Below are positions 7,898-17,845 of a stretch of DNA of 64,000 nucleotides, in pieces (positions within the stretch are counted from its first letter, which is position 1; each line of letters begins with the position of its first letter). Location: assembly GCA_046347475.1 (NCBI GenBank), contig JAXMGD010000009.1:19098-83097 (forward strand), in the 5' to 3' direction. The position numbers and the translations under genes were made by a program. The DNA is from CAMCXE01 sp046347475 (GTDB lineage Bacteria > Pseudomonadota > Gammaproteobacteria > Pseudomonadales > Cellvibrionaceae). Under the pieces are notes generated by a model, which was given only the letters and a program-made list of their open reading frames with translations, was not told where the DNA came from and did not search any database.

Positions 7898-10816
7898 CTA
7901 AACCCAATGCACCTCAAGCCCCAGTTCCTGCACACGCCCAGCATGGGTTTTATCTGTCACCACGGCGGTATGCGCCAATTCCGGTTTTAAATAACGCTCA
8001 CACACCCGCTGTAAATCAGGCAATTGGGTGGCAAGCAGCCTATCTCTAAAGGCCTGGCGTTTTTCTAACGTGCGGCCGTGTAGGTCGGCGTGGAAGAGGC
8101 GCTTGGCGCGGCCAGCGGGGGAGTCGGGTTTGTCTATGCCGCTGACGGCGCCGAGAATGGACTCTTCAATGCTCTGCCAGCTATGGGTGGTGTGCATAAA
8201 CCAGTCGATGGCTTTATCAAAGTCCGCCAAAGTGTCCTCCAAGCGCGGGTCCCGGTAGGAGTAAAAACGGAAGGCGCCTGAGTTGCTGTCTTGGCTGGCG
8301 CCGCCGCCATAGGCGCCGCCCTGTTCGCGGATAGCGCGGTGTAAAAAGCCATTGCGCAACAGGTTGCCCAGCACCACCAGGGCTGCGCTGTCCTCGTGGT
8401 CCATGGGCACGGTGGCGTAGGCGCGGGCGCAGAAATGCACCTGGCTGTTGGTGAGCCAGGCTTGTTGAATGCGGGCCTGATAGGGGGCGAGGGCAAAGGG
8501 GGTAAAGTCTGCGCCGTCAGCGGGTTTGAAGGTGTTCTTCAGCACCTCAATATGAGCAGCGGCTTGCTGAGCCTCGCCCACCCACAAAAAACGTCGGGGG
8601 GAATTTTTCACGGCTTGGTGAATGGCGGCGAGTTGTGCGCAGAAGTCACTCAGCGCGCTGGCATCATCCAAGCTGTCATCGAGCTGTTTTAGCCGGTGAA
8701 TTGAGGCGAGGCCGCCGAGTTCGTGGTTGAGGCGAGCGATGGCGCAGAGGCCCTGGGTGGCCGCGGTCATAGCCAGGCCGTGGCCGTTGTTGGTGATGGA
8801 TTGCTCTCGGTGGGCGCGGGCTTGGGCCATTGTTTCGCGAATGCGGTTGAGTTCGTCGAAGCGGGCACCGCTTAAGGTGGCCTGCATGATGTCGCTCAGG
8901 GCTGCTTGATTGCGGTTAAGGGCTTTACCGGAGACGGTTAAAAAATTCTGGCTGCTGTGTACATCGTCCACCAGGCAGCGAATGCTGGTGTAGGCGCTAA
9001 AACCGCCAGTGGCCGCGGCTTGTTTGCGTTGCATGGCGATGTAGTCGTGTTGATCGACCCCCACTTCCGTGAGCAGGTTGGTGTAGTAGGGCAGCAGGTT
9101 GATCTGCTCTGCGTTCAGTTGAGGCAGGTCCAGCACAATTTGTTGATACACCAAACCATTCGTGCCTACATCGTAGCGGTAGAGGTCGTTATCGCTGTGC
9201 AGGCTAAACACAGTTGGGCTTAGGTGGCCCTCTTTGAGTGGCACGTCTTCAAGTGTCACTTTGGGCAGAATATTTTCATCGTCCACCTGGCCTTGGCGCT
9301 GCAGCAGGGCTGCGGCCTGCTCAATAATGCGCTGCTGCTCACTCTCGCTCAGGGCCGCTCGGATGCGGGCGAGCTGAGCGACTTCTGCCGCTTGCTTGCG
9401 CTCGGCCAAGTGGGCATCTGGGCAGAGGGCTAGGCGCACTCGGTGGGGGTTATCCAGCAGCAGCGCGCGGACGCGGCCCTGTAAAAAGGCCGGGTCTTTT
9501 ATCTGTTCGCGCAGTTTGGCCAGGGCTGGGTCTATATTCAGTAGCGCCACGGGGTCGCCCCGGTGGGTGGCGGCGGTGAGGGCGTTGAGAATAATTTGCA
9601 GGCCGAACGGATGGTGGTCGCCGCCCACTTCGCGCTGGTGTAATTCCAGTTGGTGCAGGGCCGCCTCGGCGTCTTCTGGGGGGATACCTTCGCTGGCGAT
9701 GGTCTCTAGCGTCTTAAGAATAAAATCTTCAATGGCTTCTATATCATCGGCGCTGGCGCCTTCTAAGCCGCACATAAAGGTGAGTTCTTTTTGCGAGTCG
9801 TCCATACCACACAGAGGGCTGGGGCTTTGGCCCAGTTCGGTGGTTTCCAGGGCTTGCATCAAAGGGCAGGCGCTGTTGTTGAGCAGTACGCCGGAGAGCA
9901 AATGGCCCACTAACACATCTTCTAAATTGGTGGATTGCCCCAGCAACCAGGCCAGCACCACATGGGTTTTTGCAGTTAAATCTTCTTCATTTAAGGGGTA
10001 ATACTCCTGCACCTTAACCGGGGCGAAGTAGCGTTTTTCATCGGGTACTTGAATGAGGTGGTCAGAGCGCTCGAAGTGACTCAGTGCCAGTTCTTCAAAT
10101 TTGCTCTGGTGTTCAAACGCGCTAATGTCGCCATAGGTCATAAAGATGGCGTTGCTGGGGTGATAGTGGGTGCGGTAGAAGCTGACCAGCTGCTCGTAGG
10201 TGAGATCGGTAATGGCTTCTGGGTCGCCGCCGGAATTGTGGTGGTAAGTGGTGGTGGGGAAGAGGTATTTGGTGAGGGTTTGCCACAGCTGCGAGGGCAC
10301 TGAACTCATGGCGCCTTTCATTTCGTTGTACACCACACCCTTGTACATCAATTCCGAGTTGGGGTTGCCCGCTTCGCTAAATTCCAACCGGTGGCCTTCT
10401 TGGGCAAAATCCAACGGGTCCAGGCGGGAGAAAAACACTGCATCCAAATACACGCCCAATAAATTACTGAAGTCTTTGCGGTTAATGGAGGCAAAAGGGT
10501 AGGCCGTCCAGTCGGAACTTGTGAAGGCGTTCATAAAGGTGTTGAGGGAGCGGCGGGTCATCATAAAAAACGGGTCCCGCACCGGGTAGCGTTGGCTGCC
10601 ACAGAGCGCGGTATGTTCTAGAATGTGGGCCACGCCGGTGGAATCTTTGGGCACTGTGCGCAGGGCGACTAAAAAAACGTTTTCCGGGTTGTCGGCGCGA
10701 ATGTGAATATGCTGGGCACCGGTTTTAATGTGCTGGTACTCTTCAACCCAGATGTTCATGGCGGGCACGGGTTGGCTAGAAAGCAGGCTAAACGCTGGGT
10801 GCACAGCAGAATTCAT
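7898..10816 (-). CDS. M16C zinc metalloprotease, presequence protease (PreP)-like
   Basis: A protein of 972 residues, the usual length for M16C peptidasomes. The inverted zinc motif HILEH is at residues 64-68, followed by TALCGSQRYPVRDPFF, a hallmark of the PreP/CYM1/insulinase-associated subfamily. Two M16 halves form a closed chamber that degrades unstructured peptides. No signal peptide is apparent; the sequence starts MNSAVHPAFSLL, so it is probably cytoplasmic. It is a single gene followed by a DUF4287 gene more than 200 bp away. The family call is strong; the physiological substrate is unknown. Confidence 0.92.
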   Translation of the reverse strand: MNSAVHPAFSLLSSQPVPAMNIWVEEYQHIKTGAQHIHIRADNPENVFLVALRTVPKDSTGVAHILEHTALCGSQRYPVRDPFFMMTRRSLNTFMNAFTSSDWTAYPFASINRKDFSNLLGVYLDAVFFSRLDPLDFAQEGHRLEFSEAGNPNSELMYKGVVYNEMKGAMSSVPSQLWQTLTKYLFPTTTYHHNSGGDPEAITDLTYEQLVSFYRTHYHPSNAIFMTYGDISAFEHQSKFEELALSHFERSDHLIQVPDEKRYFAPVKVQEYYPLNEEDLTAKTHVVLAWLLGQSTNLEDVLVGHLLSGVLLNNSACPLMQALETTELGQSPSPLCGMDDSQKELTFMCGLEGASADDIEAIEDFILKTLETIASEGIPPEDAEAALHQLELHQREVGGDHHPFGLQIILNALTAATHRGDPVALLNIDPALAKLREQIKDPAFLQGRVRALLLDNPHRVRLALCPDAHLAERKQAAEVAQLARIRAALSESEQQRIIEQAAALLQRQGQVDDENILPKVTLEDVPLKEGHLSPTVFSLHSDNDLYRYDVGTNGLVYQQIVLDLPQLNAEQINLLPYYTNLLTEVGVDQHDYIAMQRKQAAATGGFSAYTSIRCLVDDVHSSQNFLTVSGKALNRNQAALSDIMQATLSGARFDELNRIRETMAQARAHREQSITNNGHGLAMTAATQGLCAIARLNHELGGLASIHRLKQLDDSLDDASALSDFCAQLAAIHQAVKNSPRRFLWVGEAQQAAAHIEVLKNTFKPADGADFTPFALAPYQARIQQAWLTNSQVHFCARAYATVPMDHEDSAALVVLGNLLRNGFLHRAIREQGGAYGGGASQDSNSGAFRFYSYRDPRLEDTLADFDKAIDWFMHTTHSWQSIEESILGAVSGIDKPDSPAGRAKRLFHADLHGRTLEKRQAFRDRLLATQLPDLQRVCERYLKPELAHTAVVTDKTHAGRVQELGLEVHWV

Positions 10817-10889
10817 AAGCGGATCTCGTAAATAGGGCTCAATGGGGCATCATACGACGCAGCCGCGACAATTTCAGTAATAATCCTAA

Positions 10890-11028
10890 GGAACCTCTGA
10901 AAAATCTAGGCGGCGATGGGCGGGCGAGGCAAATGTTGTAAAAAGGCGGAGTTTACACAGCGTAAATGCACATTTTTTTGGGATATTCAACGACGCTAGA
11001 GCAGCTGCGTTAATTGTTTAGAGGTTCC
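10890..11028. repeat. Inverted-repeat element related to family A
   Basis: Ends GGAACCTCTGA and TTTAGAGGTTCC bracket about 140 bp. The centre, GGAGTTTACACAGCGTAAAT, is the reverse complement of the family A core. The ends differ from family A, so it is a distinct subfamily. Confidence 0.65.
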
Positions 11029-11166
11029 GTAAAAACCTGAGTCAAATAAATCCGCGTAGTGAAATGGCCGTTGTGCGCAGCTTGTGTGCCGGGCCTTGGT
11101 ACTACGCAGTTGCGCAGGCTGCATAATCAGCGGCGATACAAAAACAAACCAATATGAGGGGGCAGG

Positions 11167-11913
11167 GTGGCAGCTACGGCTGAAATAGCAATTAGCCATG
11201 TGGAATTGTTGGGCGTGCTGTGGTTAATGCTCGCCTGGGTGGGGTATAGCAATTTTGCACGTCGGCGGGCAAAAAAAGTTTTTTGCATCGCTTCGGTTTT
11301 GCACTGTTACCGCAAGAGCTGGATGCGTTCCATGCTGCAGCGGGATAATCGCATTAGCGATGCGGCACTATTAGCCAATTTAGAACGCAACGCGAGTTTT
11401 CTCGCCTCCACCTCTATATTTGTTATTGCCGGTGTATTTACCCTATTGGCCTCGGCGGAAAAAGTTTTGGAAATGGTGCTCACCATTCCCGGTGTGCCAC
11501 CGACTACCACAACCTTGCAGCTGCAATTTAAAATTATGTTGCTGCTGATGATTCACGTATACGCCTTTTTTACCTTTACCTGGTCCATGCGCCAATACGG
11601 CTTTTGCGCGATTTTATTAGGTGCAGCACCGGTGGGAACTTCCCCGGAGGCCCAGGGCGATGCGGCGGAAAATTATATTCGCCATGTCGCCAAGGTAATT
11701 GATCAGGCAGGTATTAGCTACAACCACGGTTTACGCGCTTTTTATTTTTCGCTGGCTGTATTGGCCTGGTTATTAAATGATTATGTCTTTGTTGCGGCGG
11801 TGGCGGCCGTGGTATTTATTTTATATCGGCGGGAATTTCACTCGCGCACATTGTTGGCGATGATAGCGGTGGATCGCTTGGATGAAAAACGCGCTCGCAT
11901 TGAGCGTAAATAA
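11167..11913 (+). CDS. DUF599 family inner-membrane protein
   Basis: A protein of 248 residues with about four hydrophobic segments (near residues 10-28, 80-98, 125-142 and 195-225). Between them are polar stretches containing the family signature RKSWMRSML and NNASFLAST-like (here NASFLASTSIF). It matches the DUF599 family of proteobacterial membrane proteins of unknown function. It starts at a GTG with a GAGGGGGCAGG ribosome-binding site. A second membrane-protein gene follows 66 bp downstream on the same strand, so the two may share a transcript. Confidence 0.8.
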   Translation: MAATAEIAISHVELLGVLWLMLAWVGYSNFARRRAKKVFCIASVLHCYRKSWMRSMLQRDNRISDAALLANLERNASFLASTSIFVIAGVFTLLASAEKVLEMVLTIPGVPPTTTTLQLQFKIMLLLMIHVYAFFTFTWSMRQYGFCAILLGAAPVGTSPEAQGDAAENYIRHVAKVIDQAGISYNHGLRAFYFSLAVLAWLLNDYVFVAAVAAVVFILYRREFHSRTLLAMIAVDRLDEKRARIERK

Positions 11914-11979
11914 TCCGACTGTTGGTACAGCCTCCTCATCCTCAAACTAATATCACTATATATCCTTTAGGAACCCCGT

Positions 11980-12723
11980 GTGTTTAAAAAAATAATAACC
12001 AGTTTTGCCTATAGTTTAAGTTGCATCATTATTGCTCTGCAGCTGAGTTGGTATGTTTTGGGGCAAATGAATTTTTCCTACGGCTTTTGGCATGATCACA
12101 CCAGTATTGCCTGGGCCATTGAAACCTACGCCGCGGCCAATCGCCAAGGCCACAACGGGTTTGAAAAAACCACCAAGGCAGAGCGCGAACGGGTATTTGC
12201 GGAAATTGCCAAATCGATTCGCTCCTCTGGAGTGGGCCTTGAGCAGATTCAATACCGGGTTGAAGGCGAGGCGGAACGGGTTTTGCTGACGCAGGATGAA
12301 GTGTTGCATTTACAGGATGTGGCTAAACTAATTGATTTAGCGCCCTTTGCCGTGGTGCCCGCTTGGCTCGTATTGTGCGGTTTAATCCTATATAGCCTAA
12401 AAAAGAACCTGCCCATGCCGAGCATGCGCGTTCAATTGGCAAGTTTAGCGGCAGTGAGTGCGGTTATTGGCGTTATTTTAGCGGTTATAGGTCCCAAGGC
12501 CGTGTTTACTCAGTTGCATATTTGGGTGTTTCCGGCGGAGCATAAATGGTTTTTTTATTATCAAGATTCTTTAATGTCTACCATGATGCACGCGCCGATT
12601 TTATTCGGTGGCATAGCCGCCCAGTGGGCCGCTTTTGCAAGTATTGTTTTTATTGGCTTGCAGTTGGTGATTAAACACTGGGTGGGGAGTAAGCTGCGGC
12701 CTGAATTACCAGCAATAGAATAG
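11980..12723 (+). CDS. DUF1461-like integral membrane protein
   Basis: A protein of 247 residues. It has an N-terminal membrane segment, a ~90-residue periplasmic-type loop, and three more hydrophobic segments toward the C-terminus. The loop end LTQDEVLHLQDVAKLI and the later HIWVFPAEHKWFFYYQDSL resemble the DUF1461 (TIGR01906) signatures H-x-x-DV and the FHxxFFxxxxWxFxxxDxL block. The function of that family is unknown. It starts at a GTG with TTAGGA upstream. The assignment rests on motif resemblance only. Confidence 0.6.
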   Translation: MFKKIITSFAYSLSCIIIALQLSWYVLGQMNFSYGFWHDHTSIAWAIETYAAANRQGHNGFEKTTKAERERVFAEIAKSIRSSGVGLEQIQYRVEGEAERVLLTQDEVLHLQDVAKLIDLAPFAVVPAWLVLCGLILYSLKKNLPMPSMRVQLASLAAVSAVIGVILAVIGPKAVFTQLHIWVFPAEHKWFFYYQDSLMSTMMHAPILFGGIAAQWAAFASIVFIGLQLVIKHWVGSKLRPELPAIE

Positions 12724-12756
12724 ATTGTGTTGATTTAGTCCAATTTTAAGGCGCTA

Positions 12757-12899
12757 GCTAACAGCATGTTGAAATTGGGTTGGCGAGATGGCCAGGCAAA
12801 TTTGGCAAAAAAACCGGAATTTACACCTATTAATGAGTAATTTTTCGCCATGTTTAACACCGCCAGACCTAGCAAGATAGTATTTCAACACGCTGCTGA
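12757..12899 (-). repeat. Repeat family A, copy 3 (reverse orientation)
   Basis: Ends GCTAACAGCATGTTGAAATT and GTATTTCAACACGCTGCTGA, with core GGAATTTACACCTATTAATG. It lies between the convergent DUF1461-like and GGDEF genes, where it could also act as a transcription stop. Confidence 0.75.
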
Positions 12900-12912
12900 A
12901 TAGCGGCTAATG

Positions 12913-15270
12913 CTACAACAATGGTTTATCCAGCAAGGCCTGTGCTTGGCTGATTTCTGTCGCAGCTTTTACTAACTCTCCTTGTATTAAGGGGCAGTTT
13001 AAGCGCCGCGCCAATGCCAATTGGTGCGGTGTATCCACCCCTTTGGCAATTACCTGCAGCCCCATACTTTTGCCCATATCCACAAGCGCTTTGAGCGGTT
13101 GATGGCTGCCGGATTGCAGCGCAGCCTGAATAAATCGCGCGTCTAATTTAAGTGTTTTTACCGGCAGCTCGGCTAAATGCATGAGGCAAGAATTGCCGCC
13201 GCCAAAATCGTCCATCATCCAATGCAGTGCGAGTTCTTCCATGAGACGCAGGTGTTTTTGATAGCGCGCGTGCAACACGAGCCAATCCTGTTCGGTGACA
13301 CAGCACGCAATAGCGCCGGGGGGTAAAATAGCCAGTTGGCGGCCGAGCCTACGAATAAAATGCACATCCGTGAGGGAGTGGGCGCTCAGTGTTATCGTAA
13401 GTTGCAGGCAGGGGTGATTAAATGTGGTGTGGTGTTGCACTGCTTTTTGAATCGCCCAATCTTCTATGGCCATTAAAAGCGTTGCATCACTATTGGGTTG
13501 ACCGGCACCTGGGGGGTGCTTCTGCTGAGATAATTGCCAATTAATGGCGCAGTCAAATTGTGCTAATACGCCGGTCTGAGTATGAATCACCGGGTTAAAT
13601 ATAAACTGAAAATCCCCCTGCTGCAGGCGCGAGCGTAATTGTTTTTCTACATCTAAGGTGCGTTGGGTTTGTGCGTGTAATGTGCGATCAAACAGCGCGC
13701 TGCGATTGCGCCCTTCAGCTTTGGCTTGATACATGGCCACATCCGCATGGCGCAGCATTAATTCAGCGGATTCTCCATAGCGATCACTCAAACAAATACC
13801 GATGCTTGCGCTGATATGTACACCGTGATCCTCATTGAGTATGGGGCGTTGTATTTCCTGCAGCAATTTGTCGGCGAAGGTCATCACCTGCTCGGGGGTA
13901 CTGCTGTCTGTGAGCAAAAATGCAAATTCATCGCCACCAATGCGCGCCGCCGTGTGGCTAATATCTGCAAGATTTCTAAGGCGCAGGCCAATTTCTATTA
14001 GGGCTTCATCGGCAAACAGATGGCCGAAGTTGTCATTAATTTGTTTAAACCCGTCTAAATCCACAAACAAAAGGGCGAATTTATAGTGCCGTTCTCGGCC
14101 GACCTTTAGGAGATTGCGTTCAATTTCGCTGAGTAATTTAGCTCTATTCGGCAGGCCCGTTAACGAATCGTGAAAGGCCAGGCGATTGAGTTGCACCTCC
14201 GAGCGTTTGCGCTCGGTAATATCAATGGCGGTGGCAAGCCAGGTGGGGCGGTTTTCAAATTTAGTGGCGGTCACACTTACCAGTGCCCAACGGGTATCAC
14301 CGCTGCGATTGTGAAATTCCACTTCCAAACGGCGTTTAGTGCCTTCCTCAGTGTTTTTCAGCATTTGGGAGTTAAACTGGCCGGCAAATTCTTCACCTAA
14401 CAAAACACTCACTGGCAGAACTCGAATGGCATCCTGGCCAAAACCGGTTAGTTTTTCCATGGCGCTATTGCTGAAAAAAATAAAATTGCGAAAGGCAAAA
14501 ATAGCTGCGTCGGTGGATTGTGCGAGGGACTTAAAACGCGATTCGCTCTCGTCGGTGCCGCGATGGTTTAGGTAATAATATTTATAAGCTACCAGTGCGA
14601 TTTTATCCGCAAGCCCAACGGCAAATTGTTGCTCGCTGTCACTCCAGTGCCGCCCTGGATATACCTGTGCTAAGCGCAACAGACCAAAATACCCGCAGCT
14701 GGTCATTATGGGCACGTCAATTAATGAGGTAATTTTTTGCTCGCTTAAATATAAACGGCTATGGGGGTTAAGTGACGGAGAGTTGTTCACATCATCCAAT
14801 ACCACCAGTTGGCGGTGAGCAACTTCATCCAAATAGGCCTGGTCGAGGCCGCAGGCTTGAAACCGCACCGGTGTAAAACGGCCCAGGGGTTGGTCGTATT
14901 CCATTTCATAAAATGGCTGAAATAAATTCTCCTTATAAATCCACAGATAGGCGCGGCTGGCGCCTAGAACCTGGGTCGTTATTTGGCAAATAGCATTAAA
15001 AATACCGGTTGCATCATCTGCGCTTTGCACCTTTTGGTGAATGGTTAATAAGCTTTGCAGCTGGTATTTAAGATTTTTTAAGGTGTGTTCCCGGTCGGCC
15101 AATTCCAAATCGTGACGTTGGTAGGTATTGGACACCAATTCAAGCAGGGCTAAGTACTCCGGCGTTGTTTGCGCCGGTGGTGTCAGCTGGGCTAATTGCG
15201 CGGTTAATAATGTGTGTTGATCAGGATTCGTCACGGGCCGGGGGTGGGGTAGTGGATGGGGCGGGCTCAA
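12913..15270 (-). CDS. GAF-PAS-GGDEF protein with degenerate EAL domain
   Basis: A protein of 785 residues. The order is: an N-terminal coiled region, a GAF-type sensor (~80-235), a PAS domain (~245-365, ending ITERKRSEVQLNRLAF), GGDEF (~370-530, active-site GGDEF at 445-449) and a C-terminal EAL-like domain (~535-785). The diguanylate cyclase active site is intact. The RxxD inhibitory site is missing (DxxH in its place). In the EAL half the signature is FDCAINW where EALxRW is expected. DDFGGGNSCL replaces DDFGTGYSSL, and AKGVDT replaces AEGVET. It therefore probably makes c-di-GMP but cannot hydrolyse it, and the EAL-like part may bind nucleotide or a partner. No membrane segment is seen. 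Confidence 0.9.
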   Translation of the reverse strand: MSPPHPLPHPRPVTNPDQHTLLTAQLAQLTPPAQTTPEYLALLELVSNTYQRHDLELADREHTLKNLKYQLQSLLTIHQKVQSADDATGIFNAICQITTQVLGASRAYLWIYKENLFQPFYEMEYDQPLGRFTPVRFQACGLDQAYLDEVAHRQLVVLDDVNNSPSLNPHSRLYLSEQKITSLIDVPIMTSCGYFGLLRLAQVYPGRHWSDSEQQFAVGLADKIALVAYKYYYLNHRGTDESESRFKSLAQSTDAAIFAFRNFIFFSNSAMEKLTGFGQDAIRVLPVSVLLGEEFAGQFNSQMLKNTEEGTKRRLEVEFHNRSGDTRWALVSVTATKFENRPTWLATAIDITERKRSEVQLNRLAFHDSLTGLPNRAKLLSEIERNLLKVGRERHYKFALLFVDLDGFKQINDNFGHLFADEALIEIGLRLRNLADISHTAARIGGDEFAFLLTDSSTPEQVMTFADKLLQEIQRPILNEDHGVHISASIGICLSDRYGESAELMLRHADVAMYQAKAEGRNRSALFDRTLHAQTQRTLDVEKQLRSRLQQGDFQFIFNPVIHTQTGVLAQFDCAINWQLSQQKHPPGAGQPNSDATLLMAIEDWAIQKAVQHHTTFNHPCLQLTITLSAHSLTDVHFIRRLGRQLAILPPGAIACCVTEQDWLVLHARYQKHLRLMEELALHWMMDDFGGGNSCLMHLAELPVKTLKLDARFIQAALQSGSHQPLKALVDMGKSMGLQVIAKGVDTPHQLALARRLNCPLIQGELVKAATEISQAQALLDKPLL

Positions 15271-15715
15271 ACCGGGTTTAAGCGCTGGCCAGTATAACCC
15301 AGCGGCCGTTGTTGGCGAGTGAAGTAGCAGAAACGCCGCGTTATGAACTCGTCTCGCGACGACTTAGGTGACCTTTGCGACACTTATTAACCCGGCGACA
15401 AAATAGATCGTCCTGATCTATTTTGTCTTCGCCCCGTTAAAACGGGCGCAGATACGTGGATCTGCTTGTTTTAGCGGGGCTCGCGGCGCCTTAGGACGCC
15501 GGTGCTGCATCCATGCAGCACTTATTAACCCGACTCTAAATGTCGCCGGGTTAATAATTAGCCCGGCAGGAGAAAATACCTATGAGCCCCAGCAGCACTC
15601 ATATTGTGTAACTTTTAGCGTACCCGAGCGGATCAGCTAAGCAGCCTGGCCTTGGATTTGTGCGGATTTGAAGCGGAAGCAGGTCACACTTGCGGTGAAA
15701 TACGTAAATTTACGT
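15271..15715. other. Gap with repeat D
   Basis: A full repeat D copy (15384-15557) takes up much of this gap. Just outside it lies the start region of the hydroxylase gene. Nothing else is recognised. Confidence 0.55.
15384..15557 (-). repeat. Repeat family D (compound palindrome), copy 1
   Basis: Outer ends TTATTAACCCGGCGACA and TGTCGCCGGGTTAATAA. Nested palindromes lie within: ATAGATCGTCCTGATCTAT, the pair CCCCGTTAAAAC/GTTTTAGCGGGG around GCAGATACGTGGATCTGC, and a TGCTGCATCCATGCAGCA hairpin. It recurs whole at 31120 and, interrupted, at 40744. Confidence 0.85.
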
Positions 15716-16612
15716 ATGGATGAGGCCGCCAGCCGGTTCGATAATAAAACGGACAGATATTGGGTGGAGTGTATGGACGGCGTAGGCTTAGTGCTGATTT
15801 CGGCAATCAATAAAACCATTGATTTGGTGGCAACCGTGGTAATTCCATTTGAGATTCTCCTTTTGGTAATTACGCGTAAAACACTCATACAGCGAGAGAT
15901 TATGGTCAATCTCGCCTGCGCCCTCGCCATTTTTTGCACCTTGCACACCGTCGATTTCAGCTACAAATATGCAGCTTTAGACTATGTGCGTCAGCACGCG
16001 TTATTTTCCCTCCAAAATGCCGATTCGCCCCTAGCGGTAACGCTTGTCATTCTGGCCCACTTATTGGTGGGTGATTTGTGTTTTTATGTTAGCCACCGGC
16101 TGCGGCACACCAAGTATTTATTTATGTTGGAGCATGTGGTGCACCATTCGTCCACCGAGCTCAACTTCGTTACGAATTTACGCACCAGTTTTGTGGTGGC
16201 CTTTTATGGTTGGTTTCCTTTATTAGTGCCAATATTGTTCGGTTTTGACCCGGCCTTGTTGCTCGCCTGTTACGCCCTGGCCAACGCCTTGCCCTTTTTT
16301 ATGCATCATAATTTAATTAAAAAAATGGGTTGGTTTGAATATGTATTTAACACACCCTCCCACCATCGGGTGCACCACGGGGCTAATGCGTGTTATATCG
16401 ATAAAAATTTTGGCGGCATGTTAATTATTTGGGATAGGCTGTTTGGCACCTATGCCGAAGAGGTGGAGCCTGTGGTTTATGGTCTGAACTATGGCAAGCC
16501 TAGCGCTAATCCGTTGAGGGTATTGTTTGGCGGCTGGCTGCATTTATTTACCAAAATAAGGCGCAAATTAACTAGATCTTCGCCTGAGTCACACAAACAG
16601 CTGACCCCTTAG
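15716..16612 (+). CDS. Sterol desaturase / fatty-acid hydroxylase superfamily membrane protein
   Basis: About 298 residues. The superfamily's histidine clusters are present: HRLRH, HVVHHSS and HHRVHH. They bind a di-iron centre on the cytoplasmic face between hydrophobic hairpins. These enzymes hydroxylate or desaturate sterols, carotenoids or lipids. The substrate here is unknown; bacterial members often act on membrane lipids. In-frame alternative starts are a TTG at 15668, a GTG at 15695 and an ATG at 15776. The ATG at 15716 is chosen as the first ATG, although no clear ribosome-binding site supports it. It stands alone between repeat elements. Confidence 0.85.
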   Translation: MDEAASRFDNKTDRYWVECMDGVGLVLISAINKTIDLVATVVIPFEILLLVITRKTLIQREIMVNLACALAIFCTLHTVDFSYKYAALDYVRQHALFSLQNADSPLAVTLVILAHLLVGDLCFYVSHRLRHTKYLFMLEHVVHHSSTELNFVTNLRTSFVVAFYGWFPLLVPILFGFDPALLLACYALANALPFFMHHNLIKKMGWFEYVFNTPSHHRVHHGANACYIDKNFGGMLIIWDRLFGTYAEEVEPVVYGLNYGKPSANPLRVLFGGWLHLFTKIRRKLTRSSPESHKQLTP

Positions 16613-16662
16613 CACTGTGCTGGCCAGGCCAGGGAATCAACGCTCTGGATTATCAACTCGGC

Positions 16663-16915
16663 GCTAACAGCTTGTTGAAATACTACTTTGCTAGGTCTAG
16701 TGGCGTTTAATTTGGCGAAAAATCCTTATTTACCCGGTGTAAACTCGGTAATTGCACCTCGGCGTTGGCATCCTCGACTTTGGCTCCTGCGTCGCTCTAC
16801 CGCCTAAATCCATTTAGGCGTGCGTCGTTCTACCGCCTGCATCCATGCAGTCGTCTGATTTTTTCGCCAAATTTCCCTTGCTATATAGTCCCAGCGTATT
16901 TCAACAAGCGTCTAA
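16663..16915 (+). repeat. Repeat family A, copy 4
   Basis: Starts GCTAACAGCTTGTTGAAATA and closes GTATTTCAACAAGCGTCTAA. The inner modules include CCGCCTAAATCCATTTAGGC and a CCTGCATCCATGCAG hairpin. It lies between convergent genes. Confidence 0.8.
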
Positions 16916-16950
16916 AAGCCAGGTGTTAAAAAATACCTCACAGGGTGAAA

Positions 16951-17730
16951 TTACACATGCGTTGCCGCCAAGGCGTTAAGAATATCGGGCCAATGAGGGC
17001 CTAAACGCGCGTGTTCGGTCTGCAAACACTGCAGTATTTCTTCCAATGTAATAGGTGCGCTGCATTTGCCTGCTGCCCAATTCACACTCAAGCATAGGCT
17101 GGCATAAGCCATGGATAGCTCCGCTGCAAGGGCGGCCTCCGGCATAAGTGTCATACCCACCATGCTGCAACCATCCCGTTCAAGTCGCTTAATTTCTGCG
17201 GCAGTTTCAAGACGGGGGCCTTGGGTACACCCATAGACGCCGCCCTGCTGTATGGATAAATCGCTTGGGCCTAATACCTGCATAAGGCTTTGAATCAGCT
17301 TTTTATTTAAGGGCTCGGTAAATTCGGTGTGTACAACCTGCTGGCTAAAATCATCAAAAAACGTATGTGCCCTGCCATAGGTATAATCAATAATTTGCTC
17401 GGGCACTAACCAAGTGCCAGGGGGCGAAAATAAGCTGCCGACAGCATTTAGGGCGATAATTTTGTTTACCCCCAAGCTGTGCAGCGCCCAAATATTTGCT
17501 CGGTAATTAATAGCATGGGGTGCAAGGGCATGGCTTTTACCGTGACGGGGTAAAAAATACAGCTTAATGGGCGTTGTCGTGTGAATGGTGCTGGCGTGAG
17601 TGACGGGCCAATGGCCCTCAACTATACCGCTTACCTCACCATAGGGAGTGGCCTGAGCGGGTAGTTCATGGGGGCATAACTCGGGTAATCCATAAACCCC
17701 TGAGCCGCCAATAATTGCAAGTGCGGTCAT
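16951..17730 (-). CDS. S-methyl-5'-thioinosine phosphorylase (MTAP/PNP family)
   Basis: A protein of 259 residues. The N-terminal phosphate-binding IIGGSGVYG is followed by LPRHGKSHALAPHAINYRANI (given as two blocks, LPRHGKSH and APHAINYRANI). NAVGSL and the C-terminal MTLMPEAALAAELSMAYA block are also present. This is the methylthioadenosine/methylthioinosine phosphorylase pattern. In Pseudomonas the orthologous enzyme phosphorolyses S-methyl-5'-thioinosine for purine and methionine salvage from polyamine synthesis by-products. The MTI rather than MTA preference is inferred from that lineage. It is monocistronic. Confidence 0.85.
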   Translation of the reverse strand: MTALAIIGGSGVYGLPELCPHELPAQATPYGEVSGIVEGHWPVTHASTIHTTTPIKLYFLPRHGKSHALAPHAINYRANIWALHSLGVNKIIALNAVGSLFSPPGTWLVPEQIIDYTYGRAHTFFDDFSQQVVHTEFTEPLNKKLIQSLMQVLGPSDLSIQQGGVYGCTQGPRLETAAEIKRLERDGCSMVGMTLMPEAALAAELSMAYASLCLSVNWAAGKCSAPITLEEILQCLQTEHARLGPHWPDILNALAATHV

Positions 17731-17845
17731 AAAATACCTAATTGAAAGCTTTATTTAATAGATAATGAATCGCGCTTATTAACGCGATGGCAGAATGGAA
17801 TAAGCGAATTAATTGTGTCGCCGGGTCAATTGCTTGGCGCAATTA

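Noticed and set aside
12913..13660. Active EAL phosphodiesterase
   Set aside because: The Glu of EAL and later acidic ligands are replaced.
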